Assembly (NCBI GenBank): GCA_013347225.1
Contig: CP054595.1
Location: 4,274,415-4,338,414, forward strand
Origin: Candidatus Accumulibacter similis
GTDB lineage: Bacteria > Pseudomonadota > Gammaproteobacteria > Burkholderiales > Rhodocyclaceae
Direction: 5' to 3'
DNA: 64,000 nucleotides
Shown: positions 42,105 to 51,910 of the stretch, piece after piece
How positions within the stretch are numbered: the first letter of the stretch is position 1
How the letters are laid out: every line of letters begins with the position of its first letter
Made by a program: the position numbers and the translations under genes
Notes under the pieces: generated by a model
What the model was told of the DNA's origin: nothing
The model's input: only the letters and a program-made list of their open reading frames with translations
Databases searched by the model: none

Positions 42105-42296
42105 GGCATGGCCCGGGAAAAAGCCGCGATTATAGCAACCCCTTCGCAACCGTCTGTACGCCTTTTGTGAGCATGGCTGCCGCCTCGATGCGGGCTGCCG
42201 TGACTTACTCCACAGCCCGCGCGCTGGCCCGGGGCGTACGATGGCGGCACTCTTCCTGCCCCCCGCCAGACCCGGATCGACACCGACTCGACCTTC

Positions 42297-43220
42297 ATGC
42301 AGCCCCCCTTTCGACCGCTCTCCAGTTCCCTTGACCTGCAGGGCGCCTTCGCCCAACTGGCAAGACGCGGGTTCCACGGCAACCGCCTCGACGAGGCGCT
42401 GCGCCAGCTCACCGCGACCACCGCGCAGACACTGAACATCGAGCGGGTCAGCCTGTGGGGCCTGTGTGACCAGCGCCAGGAGCTCGAGTGCATCGACCTC
42501 TATGAGCTGTCGCATGACCGTCACAGCAGCGGCTTCAAGCTGCATGCCAGGCGCTACCCCGAGTACTTCAGGGCGCTCCGCCTGGGTGAGCCGATCATCG
42601 CCGATGACGCGCTGAAGCATCCGTCAACGCAGGAATTCCTGCGCGATCATCTGCTGATGCACGGCATCAGCGCCCTGATCAACTCGCCGATCCACGCCGA
42701 TGGTGAGTTGCAGGGCGTCCTCTCGATCGAACGGGTCGGCCAGCACTCCGCCTGGACTTCGGTGCAGCGGCTGTTCGTACATGCCGTCGCCAGCCTCGTC
42801 AGCCTTGCCTTGCTGCAGCACGAGTTGCTGTCCCGGGAGGAAGAGCTGCGTGACGCCCTCAACCTACGACAGGCCCTCTTCAACGGCGCGCGCGATGCGA
42901 TCCTCATCGCCGACGCGCGGACCGGCGAGATCATCGACGCCAACCCCCAGGCGGAGAGGCTTTTCGGACGGCGCTGGCAGGATGTCCTCGGTGCCCTGCA
43001 CGGCGAACTCTGCCGGCGCTACGATGCGGTCGAACTGCGCGATCTCTGCCGCCAGATCGGCAGCGGCGGCGAGGCGGAGGTGCTGCGCAGTGCGGTGGTC
43101 GCCGACGACGGCACGCTGATCCCGGTGGAGATCAGCAGCCGACTCGTCCAGCTCGGCCAAGGCCGGGAGGTCGTGCAGGGGATGTTTCGGCCGCTCGGTC
43201 CCGGACCCGACGACGCCTGA
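42297..43220 (+). CDS. GAF-PAS sensory protein without output domain
   Basis: A 307-residue soluble protein. Residues about 25-175 resemble a GAF domain (RVSLWGLCD, INSPIHADGELQGVLSIE), a short coiled linker (about 180-205) follows, and about 200-300 is a PAS domain (ILIADARTGEIIDANPQAERLFGR). No histidine kinase, GGDEF, EAL or HTH domain is present, and the next gene is on the other strand. It may sense a ligand and act on a separate partner, or be the stand-alone sensor of a larger signalling system. The ATG at 42297 lacks a strong ribosome site. Confidence 0.8.
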   Translation: MQPPFRPLSSSLDLQGAFAQLARRGFHGNRLDEALRQLTATTAQTLNIERVSLWGLCDQRQELECIDLYELSHDRHSSGFKLHARRYPEYFRALRLGEPIIADDALKHPSTQEFLRDHLLMHGISALINSPIHADGELQGVLSIERVGQHSAWTSVQRLFVHAVASLVSLALLQHELLSREEELRDALNLRQALFNGARDAILIADARTGEIIDANPQAERLFGRRWQDVLGALHGELCRRYDAVELRDLCRQIGSGGEAEVLRSAVVADDGTLIPVEISSRLVQLGQGREVVQGMFRPLGPGPDDA

Positions 43221-44297
43221 TCAGCGAACGACGAAAGTGGGTCTGTAGCCGAGGGCAAGACGAATGCGTTCGGCGACCTTGTCGGCATCCGCCCGGTTGA
43301 GGTAGGGACCGAGATGAACACGGTGCAGACCTCCGGCGGAGCTGACCTGAACGCCTTCGTTCAGCCAGTCGAGTTCGCGCTGCAGATGCAGGCGCAGGCT
43401 GTCGGCATTGTCGGCGCTGGCGAAGGCGCCGAGCTGGAGGAAGATGCCACTGCCAGCGCTGGCGCCAACCGGCGCCAACGCGGCCGCCGGCGGCGCGGCT
43501 GGCCGCTGCATGTCGCGCGCCGCCGCCGGTGCCCGCCCTCCTGTATCAAGGCCAAGGCGAACGGCGAGCAGCTCGATCTCGTCGCGCTCGGCGGCGCCAC
43601 CGCTTGCCGCGGCCGGCGCCGGCGCCGCCATCACCTGCGCATAGCTCATCGTCGTCGCTCCCTCCGGCAGGATCGCCTCGACCTGCACCAGAGTACTGCC
43701 ATCATCGACATAACCGAGGCGGTGTGCAGCGGCGTAGGAAAGGTCGATCACCCGGTCGGCGTGGAACGGTCCGCGGTCGGTCACGCGCACGACCACCGAC
43801 TTGCCGTTGCCGACCCGCGTCACCCTGACGTACGACGGAATCGCCAGCGTCGGATGCGCGGCGGTCATCGCAAACATGTCGTACGGCTCGCCGATCGATG
43901 TCTTGAGGCCATGAAACTTCTTGCCATACCAGCTGGCGATGCCGCGCTCCTGGTGCGGCCGCAGGCTGGCATGTGGCTCGTAGGCCTTGCCGAGGACGAC
44001 GTACGGCCGGTTGGCAAAGCGGTGCAGTGGTTCCAGGCGCGGTTGCGCATCGGGTATGTCGTCAAGATTGTCGGGAATGTCGTCACCCGGGCCGTCGTCC
44101 TTGTAGTAGGCGCCGCCACGTTTCTGCACGACGTTCGACTTGCGTGGCGGCTTCGCCGGCACCCTGGCCTGCTCCGGACTGCGCGCGGCCTGCTCCGGCG
44201 GACGCGCTGGCTGTCCGCCACAGGCGGCCAGCAACAGCGCCAGCCAGCAGGCAGCGCCTGCCGGTGCCAACAGCGAGGAAGACGTGCCACGCTTCAT
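43221..44297 (-). CDS. rlpA: RlpA lytic transglycosylase lipoprotein with SPOR domain
   Basis: A 358-residue septal-ring lipoprotein. The signal ends in LLLAACGG (lipobox, Cys near 26), a disordered proline-rich part follows, and the double-psi barrel spans about 115-220 (GIASWYGKKFHGLKTSIGE, VRVTDRGPF, RVIDLSYAAA). The C-terminal SPOR domain (about 285-358, FLQLGAFASADNADSL) should bind denuded glycan strands at the septum. Its ATG at 44297 overlaps the rodA stop (ATGA). It closes the rod-shape operon. Confidence 0.94.
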   Translation of the reverse strand: MKRGTSSSLLAPAGAACWLALLLAACGGQPARPPEQAARSPEQARVPAKPPRKSNVVQKRGGAYYKDDGPGDDIPDNLDDIPDAQPRLEPLHRFANRPYVVLGKAYEPHASLRPHQERGIASWYGKKFHGLKTSIGEPYDMFAMTAAHPTLAIPSYVRVTRVGNGKSVVVRVTDRGPFHADRVIDLSYAAAHRLGYVDDGSTLVQVEAILPEGATTMSYAQVMAAPAPAAASGGAAERDEIELLAVRLGLDTGGRAPAAARDMQRPAAPPAAALAPVGASAGSGIFLQLGAFASADNADSLRLHLQRELDWLNEGVQVSSAGGLHRVHLGPYLNRADADKVAERIRLALGYRPTFVVR

Positions 44298-45400
44298 TGC
44301 CGCACCAGCATCCGATGCGTCTGGATGCTCATCAGGATACCGACCCCGACCGACAGCGTCACCAGCGCCGTCCCGCCGTAGCTCATGTACGGCAGCGGCA
44401 CGCCGACAACCGGCAGGATGCCGCTGACCATGCCGACGTTGACGAAGACGTAGGTGAACAGGCTGAGGGTGATCGAGCCCGCGAGGACGCGCGCGAAGAG
44501 CGTCGACGCATTGGCGGCGATCATCAGCCCACGCCCGATCAGCAACAGGTAGAGCAGCAACAGGACGGCATTGCCGAGCAGGCCCCTCTCCTCCGCATAG
44601 ACGGCGAAGATGAAGTCGGTATGGCGCTCTGGGATGAACTCGAGGTGGGTCTGCGTCCCCTCCAGCCAGCCCTTGCCGAAACTGCCACCGGAACCGATGG
44701 CAATGGTCGCCTGGATGATGTGATAGCCGGCGCCGAGCGGGTCGCTGGTCGGATCGATGAGGGTCAGGATGCGCTTGCGTTGGTAGTCGTGCAGCATCGT
44801 CCAGGCGAAGGGAGCGGCAGCCGCGCCCGCCGCCAGCAGGCCGACGATCACCTTCCACGGCAGGCCGGCGAGGAAGATGACGTAGAAACCGGCCGCGCCG
44901 ACGAGGATTGCGGTTCCCAGATCCGGCTGCCTGGCGATCAGCGCGAAGGGCACCAGCAGCAACAGGCAGGCGACGGCGTAGTGACGTGCCTTCAAGGCCG
45001 CCTCGTGCTTGTGAAAATACCACGCGAGCATCAGCGGCACGCCGATCTTCAGCACTTCGGACGGCTGGATACGGGTGAAACCAAGGGACAGCCAGCGCCT
45101 TGCGCCGTTGACCTTGATGCCAACGAGAAAGACCAGGATCAGCAGGACGACACCGGCCAGATAGAGCGGAACGCCGAAGCGCATCAGCTTCTGTGGTGGC
45201 AATTGCGCGACCGTCCACATCACGCTGAGGCCAACCGCCATGTTCAGCGCCTGGGCCAGCAGGCGGCTGCTGCTGTCGGCCGTGGCACTGTAGACCGTCG
45301 CCAGACCAGTTGCCATCAGCGCCAGCGTCAGCAGCAACAGGACGCCGTCGACATGCCCGACGAGACGCGCCCAGAACCGCTGCAGCAACTGTTGCGACAT
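44294..45400 (-). CDS. rodA: rod-shape SEDS glycosyltransferase RodA
   Basis: A 368-residue SEDS-family peptidoglycan polymerase that works with PBP2 in side-wall growth. Ten hydrophobic segments are evident. Family motifs include GARRWLSLGFTRIQPSE near residue 100-116, ARQPDLGTA near 158, the functionally important loop HTDFIFAVYAEERG near 240, and MSYGGTAL near the C-terminus. Three bases separate its start from the mrdA stop, so it is translated together with mrdA. Confidence 0.96.
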   Translation of the reverse strand: MSQQLLQRFWARLVGHVDGVLLLLTLALMATGLATVYSATADSSSRLLAQALNMAVGLSVMWTVAQLPPQKLMRFGVPLYLAGVVLLILVFLVGIKVNGARRWLSLGFTRIQPSEVLKIGVPLMLAWYFHKHEAALKARHYAVACLLLLVPFALIARQPDLGTAILVGAAGFYVIFLAGLPWKVIVGLLAAGAAAAPFAWTMLHDYQRKRILTLIDPTSDPLGAGYHIIQATIAIGSGGSFGKGWLEGTQTHLEFIPERHTDFIFAVYAEERGLLGNAVLLLLYLLLIGRGLMIAANASTLFARVLAGSITLSLFTYVFVNVGMVSGILPVVGVPLPYMSYGGTALVTLSVGVGILMSIQTHRMLVRQ

Positions 45401-45403
45401 CAG

Positions 45404-47299
45404 CTAGTCTTCCTCGACATCGTCCTCCCTCGCCGCCCCCTTGGGCAGCTTGCCAAGGAGATAGTAATCGAAAACCATGCGCGCGATCGGCGCCGCCGAC
45501 TGGGCGCCGAAGCCACCGTTCTCGACCAGCACGGCGACGGCGATCTTCGGTTGCTCGGCCGGCGCATAGGCGATGAACAGGGCATGGTCGCGCAGTTCCT
45601 TCTTCACCCGCGACGCCTTGTAGTCTGCACCCTTGAGGCTGAAGACCTGCGCCGTCCCGGTCTTGCCCGCCGAGGTGTAGCCGGCGCCGGCGAAGGCACG
45701 CGCGCTGGTGCCGGCGATGTTGACCCCGACCAGCGCCCGCTTGATGACCTCGACGTTCTGGCGCTTCCACGGCAGGACGCGCAGCGGCTCGGGCTCGATC
45801 ATCGTCTTCTCGCCGGTACGGCTGTCGGTGATGTACTTGACCAGATGCGGGCGGTACATGACGCCGTTGTTGGCTATGGTCGCGGTGGCCTGCGCCAGCT
45901 GGATCGGCGTATAGGCATTGTAACCCTGGCCGATGCCGATCGAGATCGTTTCACCGGCAAACCACTTCTGCTGCTCGGGGCGCCGGAAACGGCGCTTCTT
46001 CCACTCCGGTGACGGCAGGATGCCCGGTGACTCGCCCTCGATGTCGACACCGGTCCGCTGGCCGAAGCCGAGCTGACCCATGAAACGTGCAATGCCATCG
46101 ATCCCCATGTCGTTGGCGAGGACGTAGTAGTAGGTATCGCAGGAGACGACGATCGACTTGTGCATGTCGACGATGCCATGGCCACCTTTCTTGTCGTCAC
46201 GGAACTGGTGCCCGCCAAAGTTGAAGACGCCCGGATCGGAAATGGCCTGTCCGGGTGTCCGCTTGCCCGTCTCCAACGCCGCCAGTGCCATGAACGGCTT
46301 GAAGGTCGAACCCGGCGGATAGGCACCATTCAGTGCACGGTTGAGCAACGGCTTGTCGGGTGAATTGTTGAGCTGATCCCAGTCGTCGCTGCGGATGCCG
46401 TCGATGAACAGGTTGGGATCGAAGGTTGGCACGGACACCAGGGCCAGGATGCCGCCGGTCGCGGGCTCGATCGCCACCAGTGCCCCGCGGCGGTCGCCAA
46501 AGGCCTTTTCCGCCATTTCCTGCAACTTGATATCGAGCGTCAGGGTGAGGTTGTTGCCCTGCACCGGGGCGCTGCGCGACAGGCTGCGCACGGCGCGACC
46601 GCCGGCGTCGATCTCCACCTGTTCGTAGCCGGTTTCGCCATGCAGCTGAAACTCGTACTTCTGCTCCACCCCGGACTTGCCGATGTGGTCGGTACCCTTG
46701 TAGTTGTTCGTCTGTTCGTTCTCCTCGATGATCTCGAGGTCGCGCTTGTTGATGCGGCTGATGTAGCCGATGGCGTGGGCACCGACCGAGCCCTCGGGAT
46801 AGTGGCGAAAGAGACGCGCCTTGACCTCGACGCCGGGAAAGAGGTAGCGATTGGCGGCAAAGCGTGCCACCTCTTCCTCACTCAGCCGCGAGCGTATCGG
46901 CAGGCTCTCGAAGGTCTTGCTCTCTTCGAGCAGGCGGCGGAAACGCTTGCGGTCCTTGGGCAGGACTTCGATCAGCTTGCTCAGGCCGTCGATGGTGCCC
47001 TCGAGGTCGTCGACCCGCGATGGCGTGATCTCCAGGGTGAAGGCCGAGTAGTTGCGCGCCAGAACCGTCCCCTGGCGATCGACGATGACCCCCCGGTTGG
47101 GAACGATCGGCACCAGCGAGATGCGGTTGTCCTCGGCACGGGTCGAGTAGTAATCGTGCTGCATGACCTGCAGGTGGAAGAGACGGGAAACGAGGAGCAC
47201 GAAGGCGGCGACGACGGCAACGGCGGCCAGGCCGACGCGAAAACGGAAACGCGCGAGTTCGCGATCCGGAGCAGCGAGTTGCGACTGACGGGCGAGCAA
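45404..47299 (-). CDS. mrdA: penicillin-binding protein 2 (elongation transpeptidase)
   Basis: A 631-residue class B PBP that cross-links side-wall peptidoglycan with RodA. A membrane anchor (about 23-43) is followed by the pedestal domain with NRGVIVDRQG, and the transpeptidase domain carries PPGSTFKPF (SxxK), SCDTYYY (SxN-like) and SAGKTGTAQ (KTG). The start is TTG at 47299, supported by AAGGAG six bases upstream; the next ATG is within the anchor. It follows mreD by 81 bp. Confidence 0.96.
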   Translation of the reverse strand: MLARQSQLAAPDRELARFRFRVGLAAVAVVAAFVLLVSRLFHLQVMQHDYYSTRAEDNRISLVPIVPNRGVIVDRQGTVLARNYSAFTLEITPSRVDDLEGTIDGLSKLIEVLPKDRKRFRRLLEESKTFESLPIRSRLSEEEVARFAANRYLFPGVEVKARLFRHYPEGSVGAHAIGYISRINKRDLEIIEENEQTNNYKGTDHIGKSGVEQKYEFQLHGETGYEQVEIDAGGRAVRSLSRSAPVQGNNLTLTLDIKLQEMAEKAFGDRRGALVAIEPATGGILALVSVPTFDPNLFIDGIRSDDWDQLNNSPDKPLLNRALNGAYPPGSTFKPFMALAALETGKRTPGQAISDPGVFNFGGHQFRDDKKGGHGIVDMHKSIVVSCDTYYYVLANDMGIDGIARFMGQLGFGQRTGVDIEGESPGILPSPEWKKRRFRRPEQQKWFAGETISIGIGQGYNAYTPIQLAQATATIANNGVMYRPHLVKYITDSRTGEKTMIEPEPLRVLPWKRQNVEVIKRALVGVNIAGTSARAFAGAGYTSAGKTGTAQVFSLKGADYKASRVKKELRDHALFIAYAPAEQPKIAVAVLVENGGFGAQSAAPIARMVFDYYLLGKLPKGAAREDDVEED

Positions 47300-47380
47300 G
47301 GCGAACTCCTTCAGCGATGCAGCGGCGCCGGCAACGCCAACGGCTCCCTGGAAGGCTGCTGCAGGACCGTCGGCGGGCGC

Positions 47381-47905
47381 TCAGAGCGGGCGATTGGCAT
47401 CATGGTCGACCGGCTGATGTTGCGGCAACAGGAGAGCAAAGGTCAGGACAGGCCACAGCAGCGTGGCCAGCAGTGGCCCCAGAAAGTAGCCGAAACCGGG
47501 GAAATCGGCGCCCGCGATGACCCGCACGATCACCTGCACCAACGGCACCAGCAACAACAGCGGCAGTACGTGCAGCGCCTGCTCCGCGAGGGGAAACCAG
47601 AGGATCCGCCGCGACAGCGCGCCACCGCCATAGACCGCCAGGACATAGGCCAGTGCGTGCTGCCCGAGCAGGCCGGCATCGGCGACGTCCATCGCGATGC
47701 CGCCGAGAAAGGCGAGCCCCATGCCGACGCGCCGCGGCTCACGGACGCTCCAGAAAACCAGCACGAGCGCCAGCCAGTCAGGCAGGACCGGCGAGGCGGC
47801 CGTCGGCAGCAGGTTCAGCAGCAGCGCCACTGCCAGGCTGCAGGCGATGAACCACGGGCGAACCGGCAGCAGGATGCGAGCCGATGAACGATAGCTGGTC
47901 TGCAC
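47381..47905 (-). CDS. mreD: rod shape-determining protein MreD
   Basis: A 174-residue inner-membrane protein with five or six hydrophobic segments, of the MreD family. The GTG at 47905 is chosen: it lies 4 bp after the mreC stop with GGAGAGAG in front, and longer frames would only add basic residues encoded inside mreC. GGIAMDVADAGLLGQHALAY near residue 75 (in pieces) is the conserved block. It links MreB and MreC to the RodA-PBP2 synthase. Confidence 0.92.
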   Translation of the reverse strand: MQTSYRSSARILLPVRPWFIACSLAVALLLNLLPTAASPVLPDWLALVLVFWSVREPRRVGMGLAFLGGIAMDVADAGLLGQHALAYVLAVYGGGALSRRILWFPLAEQALHVLPLLLLVPLVQVIVRVIAGADFPGFGYFLGPLLATLLWPVLTFALLLPQHQPVDHDANRPL

Positions 47906-47909
47906 GCTG

Positions 47910-48839
47910 CTACTCTCTCCTGAGGCGCTTCTTGCGCGCCTGCGTCGACTTGGCCGCCTTCGCCTCACGGCCACCGGCCGCCGCCGTCAGCTCGGCAGGC
48001 AGGGCAACCGGTGGCCGCTGCTCGAGGACGATCACCTCGCTGAAGTTCTCGACGCCCGCCAGCGGCATGCAGAAGATGCGGGCAAAGGAGTACGAGGTGT
48101 CCCGTTCCACATGCACCACCCGGGCAACCGGGAAACCCGGCAGGAAGATCCCGTCGAGCCCCGAGGTCACCAGCACGTCACCGTTCTGCACGTCGGCGTT
48201 GGCTGGCAGGAAGCGCAGTTCGAGTTGCCCGTTGCCGAGTCCGAAGACGACCGAACGCTGGCCGGTGCGGACGATCTGCACCGGCACCGCCTGTTCCTTG
48301 TCGGTGATCAGCGTCACTTCGGCGACGAAGGGGAAGACGCGTGTCACCTGGCCAACGACGCCGGCATCATCGATCACCGGCAGCCCTGCGGCAATCTGGT
48401 CCTGTTGCCCCTTGTCGATGACGATCCGTCGTGTGTAGGGATCACGCGCCGCATAGAGGATCTGTGCCACTTGGCCACTGGCCTGCTGCCGCTCCTTGAC
48501 GCCAAGCAGTTTGCGCAGGCGTTCGTTTTCGACTTCCAGTTGCTGCGTGCGCAGCAAGGTCGTCGCCTTCTCGATGCGCGCCTGTTGCAGTCGCGCATTC
48601 TCCTCGCGCAGGTGGGCAAGGCTGACGAAATAGTCGCTAGCGCTGGCGACCGAATGCGCCGGCAGATGCGCCAGTTGCTGCAGCGGATGGGTGAACAGCG
48701 ACAACGCCTGGCGCACGACCTCCAGCGCCTGCAGGCGCGCGTCGATGACCAGCAGCGCGACGGCGATCGCGACGTAGAACGAAAGCAACGCCAAGGGTGC
48801 CGGCCCGCGCTTGAAGAACGGTGGCGGCTGATGGTCCAT
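47910..48839 (-). CDS. mreC: rod shape-determining protein MreC
   Basis: A 309-residue single-pass periplasmic protein. One membrane helix (about 15-35), a coiled coil (about 72-112, REENARLQQARIEKATTLL) and a double beta-barrel core (about 120-270, with DAGVVGQVTRVFPF and LVTSGLDGIFLPGFPVA) are as in known MreC. The C-terminal tail is basic and low-complexity. MreC organises PBP2. It follows mreB by 48 bp. Confidence 0.95.
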   Translation of the reverse strand: MDHQPPPFFKRGPAPLALLSFYVAIAVALLVIDARLQALEVVRQALSLFTHPLQQLAHLPAHSVASASDYFVSLAHLREENARLQQARIEKATTLLRTQQLEVENERLRKLLGVKERQQASGQVAQILYAARDPYTRRIVIDKGQQDQIAAGLPVIDDAGVVGQVTRVFPFVAEVTLITDKEQAVPVQIVRTGQRSVVFGLGNGQLELRFLPANADVQNGDVLVTSGLDGIFLPGFPVARVVHVERDTSYSFARIFCMPLAGVENFSEVIVLEQRPPVALPAELTAAAGGREAKAAKSTQARKKRLRRE

Positions 48840-48887
48840 CGCTCAGGCCTGGCAACTGGCAGCGCACGGCAATGCCGCCGCCACCGG

Positions 48888-49931
48888 TCAATCGGAAGCG
48901 AAGATGCTGCCGAGGTTGTCCATCTTCTCGAGCGCCAGACCGCAGCCGCGGGCGACACAGGTCAGGGGTTCCTCGGCGACGATCACCGGCAGACCGGTCT
49001 CTTCCATCAGCAGCCGGTCGATGTCGCGCAGCAGCGCACCACCGCCGGTCAGGACCATGCCCTTCTCGGCAATGTCGGCACCGAGTTCGGGGGGCGTCTT
49101 CTCGAGCGCCGACTTGACCGCCGAGACGACGCTGTTCAGCGGCTCGGTCAGTGCCTCGAGGATCTCGTTCGAGGAAATGGTGAACTTGCGCGGAATGCCC
49201 TCGGCCTTGTTGATTCCCGACACTTCCATCTCGCGCACCTCGGCACCAGGAAACGCCGAGCCGATCCGCTTCTTGATGTTCTCGGCGGTGTTCTCGCCGA
49301 TCAGCATGCCGTAGTTGCGACTGATGTAGTTCATGATCGCCTCGTCGAGCTTGTCTCCACCGACCCGCACCGAACCCGCATAGACCATGCCGCCGAGCGA
49401 AATGACCCCGACTTCGGTCGTCCCGCCACCGATGTCCACGACCATCGACCCGGTCGGCTCGGAGACCGGCAGTCCGGCACCGATCGCAGCCGCCATCGGC
49501 TCCTCGATCAGGAAGACCTGGCTGGCACCGGCACCAATCGCCGACTCGCGGATCGCCCGCCGTTCGACCTGCGTCGAGCCCGACGGCACGCAGATGATGA
49601 TCCGTGGTGATGGCGACAGCAGGCGCGAATCGTGCACCTTCTTGATGAACTGCTTGAGCATCTGCTCGGTGACGGTGAAGTCGGCGATGACGCCGTCCTT
49701 CATCGGCCGGATGACGGTCAGCGCCCCAGGCGCCTTGCCGAGCATCTCCTTCGCCGCCTTGCCGACCGCCTGAATGGTCTTCTTGGAACTGGGTCCACCC
49801 TCGGTCCGGATGGCGACGACCGACGGTTCATCGAGAACGATCCCTTTCGAGCGCACGTAGATCAGCGTATTGGCGGTGCCGAGGTCGATCGCCAGATCAT
49901 TCGAGAAGTAACTGCGCAGAAAACTGAACAT
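48888..49931 (-). CDS. mreB: actin-like rod-shape protein MreB
   Basis: A 347-residue bacterial actin that forms membrane filaments guiding side-wall synthesis. FSNDLAIDLGTANTLIYV near residue 8-25 is phosphate loop 1, VVDIGGGTTEVGVISL near 160-175 is phosphate loop 2, and LTGGGALLRDID near 290 is the adenosine motif. The short N-terminal FSFLRSYF helix should bind the membrane. It is first of the operon mreB-mreC-mreD-mrdA-rodA-rlpA, and its upstream 103 bp is shared with divergent gatC. That gap holds A+T-rich boxes (TATGAT, TATATG), but a proper promoter cannot be fixed. Confidence 0.97.
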   Translation of the reverse strand: MFSFLRSYFSNDLAIDLGTANTLIYVRSKGIVLDEPSVVAIRTEGGPSSKKTIQAVGKAAKEMLGKAPGALTVIRPMKDGVIADFTVTEQMLKQFIKKVHDSRLLSPSPRIIICVPSGSTQVERRAIRESAIGAGASQVFLIEEPMAAAIGAGLPVSEPTGSMVVDIGGGTTEVGVISLGGMVYAGSVRVGGDKLDEAIMNYISRNYGMLIGENTAENIKKRIGSAFPGAEVREMEVSGINKAEGIPRKFTISSNEILEALTEPLNSVVSAVKSALEKTPPELGADIAEKGMVLTGGGALLRDIDRLLMEETGLPVIVAEEPLTCVARGCGLALEKMDNLGSIFASD

Positions 49932-50034
49932 GCTTGCGAAATCCGTGATGGCCCCCGTCAGGGGCTGCGGTGGGAAAAACTTTTATGATACCTTATATGG
50001 CTGCCTCGTTTACCACCTTAGTGATTTCGTAACC

Positions 50035-50331
50035 ATGTCGCTCACCCTCGAACAGGTCCATCGCATCGCCCATCTCGCCCGCATCGAGATCGACGAGGTC
50101 GACGCCCACCGCACCCTTGGCCAGCTCAACGGGATCTTCGGCCTGATCGAGACGATGCAGGCGGTCGATACGCAGGGCGTCGAACCGATGGCGCATGCAC
50201 AGGATCTGGCGCAGCGCCTGCGCCCCGACTGCGTCACCGAAGCCGACCAACTGGCCTGGCGTGCCGCCTTCCAGGCGATCGCACCGGAAGCCGAGGCGGG
50301 CCTCTACCTCGTGCCAAGGGTGATCGAATGA
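50035..50331 (+). CDS. gatC: Asp-tRNA(Asn)/Glu-tRNA(Gln) amidotransferase subunit C
   Basis: A 98-residue subunit that stabilises the GatA-GatB interface. LTLEQVHRIAHLARIEI at the N-terminus and LAQRLRPDCVT near residue 61 are typical for GatC. It starts gatCAB; its stop overlaps the gatA ATG (ATGA). The complex amidates misacylated Glu-tRNA(Gln) or Asp-tRNA(Asn), so the organism probably lacks GlnRS or AsnRS or uses this route to asparagine; the sequence here does not tell which. Confidence 0.95.
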   Translation: MSLTLEQVHRIAHLARIEIDEVDAHRTLGQLNGIFGLIETMQAVDTQGVEPMAHAQDLAQRLRPDCVTEADQLAWRAAFQAIAPEAEAGLYLVPRVIE

Positions 50332-51797
50332 TTGAGTCGAGTCTCGCCGACATCGCGCAGGCCCTCGCCAGCCGACGCATCTCCAGCGTCGAACTGACGG
50401 GAATCTACCTCGATCGGATCGCCCGCATCAACCCGCAACTGAACGCCTTCATCACCGTCCACCCCGACCGCAGCCTGGCGCAGGCGCGGGCTGCCGACGA
50501 CCGGCTGGCCCGGGGCGACGCACAGGCGCTGACCGGCATTCCGATCGCCCACAAGGACATCTTCTGCGCCAGCGACTGGTTGACGACCTGCGGCTCGAAG
50601 ATGCTGAGCAACTTCGTCAGTCCCTACGATGCGACGGTGATCAGTCGCTTCCAGCAGGCCGGTGCGATACTGCTCGGCAAGACCAACATGGACGAGTTCG
50701 CCATGGGATCGTCGACCGAGACCTCCGTCCATGGTCCGACTGCCAATCCCTGGGCGCTCGATCGCGTTCCCGGCGGCTCGTCCGGCGGCTCGGCGGCGGC
50801 CGTTGCGGCGCGCCTCGCGCCGGCGGCGACCGGTACCGACACCGGCGGCTCCATTCGCCAGCCCGCAGCCCTGTGCAACCTCTCCGGCATGAAGCCGACC
50901 TACGGCGTCATCTCGCGCTACGGCATGATCGCCTTCGCCTCGTCGCTCGACCAGGCGGGTCCGCTCGCCCGCTCGGCGGCCGACTGCGCGTTGCTGCTCA
51001 ACTGCATGGCCGGCTTCGACGAACGCGATTCGACGAGCCTCGACCGCCCCTGTGAGGATTTCGCCCGCGAACTAACGGCAGCAGCCGGCGGTAGACCGCT
51101 GGCCGGACTGCGCATCGGCCTGCCGCAGCAGTTCTTCGGCGAAGGCTGCAGCGCCGAAGTCATGCAGCTGGTCGAAGCCGCCATCGCCGAGTACCGCCAA
51201 CTCGGCGCCGAAACGGTGCCGGTCAGTCTGCCGCGAATGGATCTCTCGGTACCCGCGTACTACGTGATCGCACCGGCAGAGGCAAGTTCGAATCTGGCAC
51301 GCTTCGACGGCGTCCGCTACGGCTACCGCGCGCCCGCCTACGCCGACCTGACCGACATGTATTGCAAGAGTCGCGCGCAGGGCTTTGGCGCCGAGGTCAA
51401 GCGCCGCATCCTGATCGGCACCTATGTCCTGTCGCACGGCTATTACGACGCCTACTACCTGCAGGCACAGCGCATCCGCCGGCTGATCGCCAATGACTTT
51501 GCCGAGGCCTTCCGGCAATGTGACGTGGTCCTCGGCCCGACCAGCCCGAGCACCGCCTTCAGACTCGGCGAGAAGGCTGCCGATCCGGTACAGATGTACC
51601 TCTCCGACATCTACACCATCGCCGTCAACCTGGCGGGCCTGCCTGCGATCTCGATCCCCTGCGGCTTCGCCGGTGGCCTGCCGGCGGGAGTGCAATTGAT
51701 CGGCAACTACTTCAGCGAGGCTCGGCTGCTCAATGTCGCCCACCGCTACCAACAGGTCACCGACTGGCACCGGCAGCGCCCGGCCGACCATGCCTGA
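50328..51797 (+). CDS. gatA: Asp-tRNA(Asn)/Glu-tRNA(Gln) amidotransferase subunit A
   Basis: The 489-residue amidase subunit that releases ammonia from glutamine. The Ser-cisSer-Lys triad lies in GIPIAHKDIFC (Lys76) and VPGGSSGGSAAAVAARL followed by GTDTGGSIRQPA (the two serines, near residues 150-175). The length fits the family. It follows gatC directly, and gatB begins 113 bp downstream; that small gap shows no feature I can name. Confidence 0.97.
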   Translation: MIESSLADIAQALASRRISSVELTGIYLDRIARINPQLNAFITVHPDRSLAQARAADDRLARGDAQALTGIPIAHKDIFCASDWLTTCGSKMLSNFVSPYDATVISRFQQAGAILLGKTNMDEFAMGSSTETSVHGPTANPWALDRVPGGSSGGSAAAVAARLAPAATGTDTGGSIRQPAALCNLSGMKPTYGVISRYGMIAFASSLDQAGPLARSAADCALLLNCMAGFDERDSTSLDRPCEDFARELTAAAGGRPLAGLRIGLPQQFFGEGCSAEVMQLVEAAIAEYRQLGAETVPVSLPRMDLSVPAYYVIAPAEASSNLARFDGVRYGYRAPAYADLTDMYCKSRAQGFGAEVKRRILIGTYVLSHGYYDAYYLQAQRIRRLIANDFAEAFRQCDVVLGPTSPSTAFRLGEKAADPVQMYLSDIYTIAVNLAGLPAISIPCGFAGGLPAGVQLIGNYFSEARLLNVAHRYQQVTDWHRQRPADHA

Positions 51798-51910
51798 GCT
51801 GCCGGGACTGCCGATCTGGAAGTCTGCCGGCTCGGCGACGCCGTTCCACGGGGTGGCGACAGGCGTCGGCCTGGCCACGGGCCCGGCCCTTGAGGAGTGA
51901 GCAAGCAGAG

